This document shows, in pieces, positions 5,468 to 6,646 of a stretch of 6,646 bases of DNA (its first letter is position 1; the number at the start of each line of letters is the position of its first letter). Both the position numbers and the translations under genes were made by a program. This DNA is from CAG-390 sp051867815 (GTDB taxonomy: Bacteria; Bacillota; Clostridia; Oscillospirales; CAG-272), in NCBI GenBank assembly GCA_051867815.1, contig JBJDZD010000114.1, positions 1-6,646 of the forward strand, read 5' to 3'. The notes beneath the pieces are model-generated. The model searched no databases, was not told the origin of the DNA, and saw only the letters and a program-made list of their open reading frames with translations.

Positions 5468-6439
5468 ATGAAAAAGCTTTCCGTATCTGCGGCACCGCAT
5501 ATCAATTCCGGTGTCTCCACGCGCAACGTAATGCTTGACGTCGTTATTGCCCTCGTACCTGCGGCAGTTGTCGGCGTTATCCTCTTCGGAATCAAGGCAC
5601 TCCTCATGATCCTCACCTGTGTGGCAAGTGCCGTTATCGCGGAAGTACTCGTCAACCTCTGCATGAAGAAAAAGCAGACCGTGGGCGACTGCTCCGCCGT
5701 TGTCACCGGCCTTCTGCTCGCCCTCAACCTCTCCACTAAAGTCGCGCTTTGGCAGTGCGCCCTCGGCTCGGTATTTGCAATAGTGGTCGTTAAAGGGCTA
5801 TTCGGAGGCCTCGGCAAGAACATAGTAAACCCCGCCATCGCCGCACGCGTGCTGATGCTCCTCACCTTTACGTCAGTTGCCGGCGGCGCGGCGATCGCTC
5901 CCCTGTTTGATCTCTCCTTCCTCGGCCAAGCAGTTCCCGAGATCGCGGCAGGCGCGACGCCCCTTGAGTACCTCAACGGCGGTGTCGAAGCGGCAGCACA
6001 AGCTCCCTCGCTTATTCAGCTCCTCGTCGGCGCATACGGCGGAACGATAGGCGAGACCTGCTCCGCTGCGCTCCTCGTCGGCTTTATCTACCTTGTAGCG
6101 CGCAAGACCATTAAGTGGTACGTTCCCACCGCCTTCGTCGCAACCGTTTTCGTTTGTTACCTCATCAGCGGCGGCTTTGACTTCGGTTTTGCGCTCTCGC
6201 ACGTTCTTGCCGGCGGTGTTCTCCTCGGCGCCATCTTCATGGCGACCGACTACGTTACCACCCCCTCGACCAATCTCGGACGGGTCGTATTCTGCGTCGG
6301 TGCCGGACTTTTGACCTTTGCGATCAGATATTTCGGCTCCTACCCCGAGGGCGTATCCATCGCCATCCTCACCATGAACCTCGTCACTCCTTTCATTAAC
6401 GACCTGACCAAGAAAAAGCCTTTGGGAGGTATCAAATAA
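5468..6439 (+). CDS. rnfD: Rnf electron transport complex subunit D
   Basis: Integral membrane subunit of Rnf, homologous to NqrB, carrying a covalently bound FMN and forming part of the ion-translocating core. From the second ATG it has 323 residues, with about eight to nine hydrophobic segments spread along the chain. Family signatures are VTGLLLALNLS (79-89), GGLGKNIVNPAIAARVLM (113-130), FMATDYVTTPST (257-268) and YPEGVSIAILTMNLVTPFIN (292-311). The flavinylation motif appears as AAGATPLEYL (160-169). The acceptor threonine T164 is kept, but the serine usually found before GAT is alanine. The upstream ATG at 5465 is an alternative start adding one Met. The stop shares one base with the rnfG start, as expected for coupled complex subunits. 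Confidence 0.95.
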   Translation: MKKLSVSAAPHINSGVSTRNVMLDVVIALVPAAVVGVILFGIKALLMILTCVASAVIAEVLVNLCMKKKQTVGDCSAVVTGLLLALNLSTKVALWQCALGSVFAIVVVKGLFGGLGKNIVNPAIAARVLMLLTFTSVAGGAAIAPLFDLSFLGQAVPEIAAGATPLEYLNGGVEAAAQAPSLIQLLVGAYGGTIGETCSAALLVGFIYLVARKTIKWYVPTAFVATVFVCYLISGGFDFGFALSHVLAGGVLLGAIFMATDYVTTPSTNLGRVVFCVGAGLLTFAIRYFGSYPEGVSIAILTMNLVTPFINDLTKKKPLGGIK

Positions 6440-6646
6440 TGAACGTTAAGCATCTTATTAATACCATTCTCATCCTCTTGGCTGTTTGCCTTGTTTTCGG
6501 CGTTGCCATGTTCGGTTTGAATTTCATAACCGGACCCATCATTGAAGAAAACAACAAGGGCGCACAGTTTGCTCCCCTTTTGGCGGTCTTGCCCGACGGC
6601 GAAAGCTTCGAAGAGATCGACGTTGCCGCGGCAGGTCTGCCCTCCA
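6439..6646 (+). CDS. rnfG: Rnf electron transport complex subunit G, N-terminal part (3' end outside window)
   Basis: The first 69 residues of a single-span membrane protein: MNVKHLINT followed by a hydrophobic helix of about 22 residues (8-30), then TGPIIEENN, the junction typical of RnfG/NqrC proteins where the FMN-binding domain begins outside the membrane. The flavinylated SGAT motif would lie further on, beyond the edge. GGGAGGT (6424-6430) is eight bases before the ATG, and the start overlaps the rnfD stop by one base (TAATG). Position after rnfD agrees with the clostridial order C-D-G-E-A-B. Only the N-terminus is visible, so the name rests on context plus this junction motif. Confidence 0.88.
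   Translation, partial: MNVKHLINTILILLAVCLVFGVAMFGLNFITGPIIEENNKGAQFAPLLAVLPDGESFEEIDVAAAGLPS

Noticed and set aside
4697..5500. 267-codon minus-strand open frame opposite rnfC
   Set aside because: It overlaps a certain rnfC over its ferredoxin motifs and is compositional in origin.

Overview
The window looks like chromosomal DNA of an anaerobic member of the Bacillota, most likely Clostridia. Three things suggest this: AGGAGG-type ribosome binding sites before nearly every gene, the gene order rnfC-rnfD-rnfG typical of clostridial Rnf operons, and a large serine recombinase of the kind common on clostridial mobile elements. No species call is possible from the sequence alone.

Left part (1-1229): the C-terminal portion of a large serine recombinase, cut by the left window edge and probably the end of an integrated mobile element. 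It looks more AT-rich than the genes to its right. A perfect 14-bp hairpin (1254-1287) follows it. Next is a divergently oriented thioredoxin-like gene (1337-1654, minus strand) whose active site reads RCGAC instead of WCGPC.

Middle (1655-1935): a 281-bp divergent intergenic region. It holds a near-consensus sigma-A promoter (TTGACT-17-TATAAT) pointing right and about 138 nt of untranslated leader with two dyads. One of these, TTTATTA-N6-TAATAAA, has the 7-6-7 geometry of a Rex-type redox operator.

Right part (1936-6646): a tightly packed rightward operon encoding a duplicated FMN-binding-domain-like lipoprotein, an ApbE-type FMN transferase lipoprotein, RnfC, RnfD and the start of RnfG, which runs off the right edge. 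The remaining rnfE, rnfA and rnfB would be expected just beyond the window. Rnf is a membrane complex that couples electron transfer between reduced ferredoxin and NAD+ to Na+ or H+ translocation. RnfD and RnfG carry FMN covalently bound to threonine, attached by ApbE. The operon therefore combines the enzyme, its flavin-loading factor and an extra extracytoplasmic flavin-domain-like protein of unknown role.

No CRISPR array, tRNA, rRNA or IS element was seen. The points most worth a second look are the duplicated lipoprotein with DxDxDG loops, the thioredoxin variant, the leader dyads and the recombinase/chromosome boundary.
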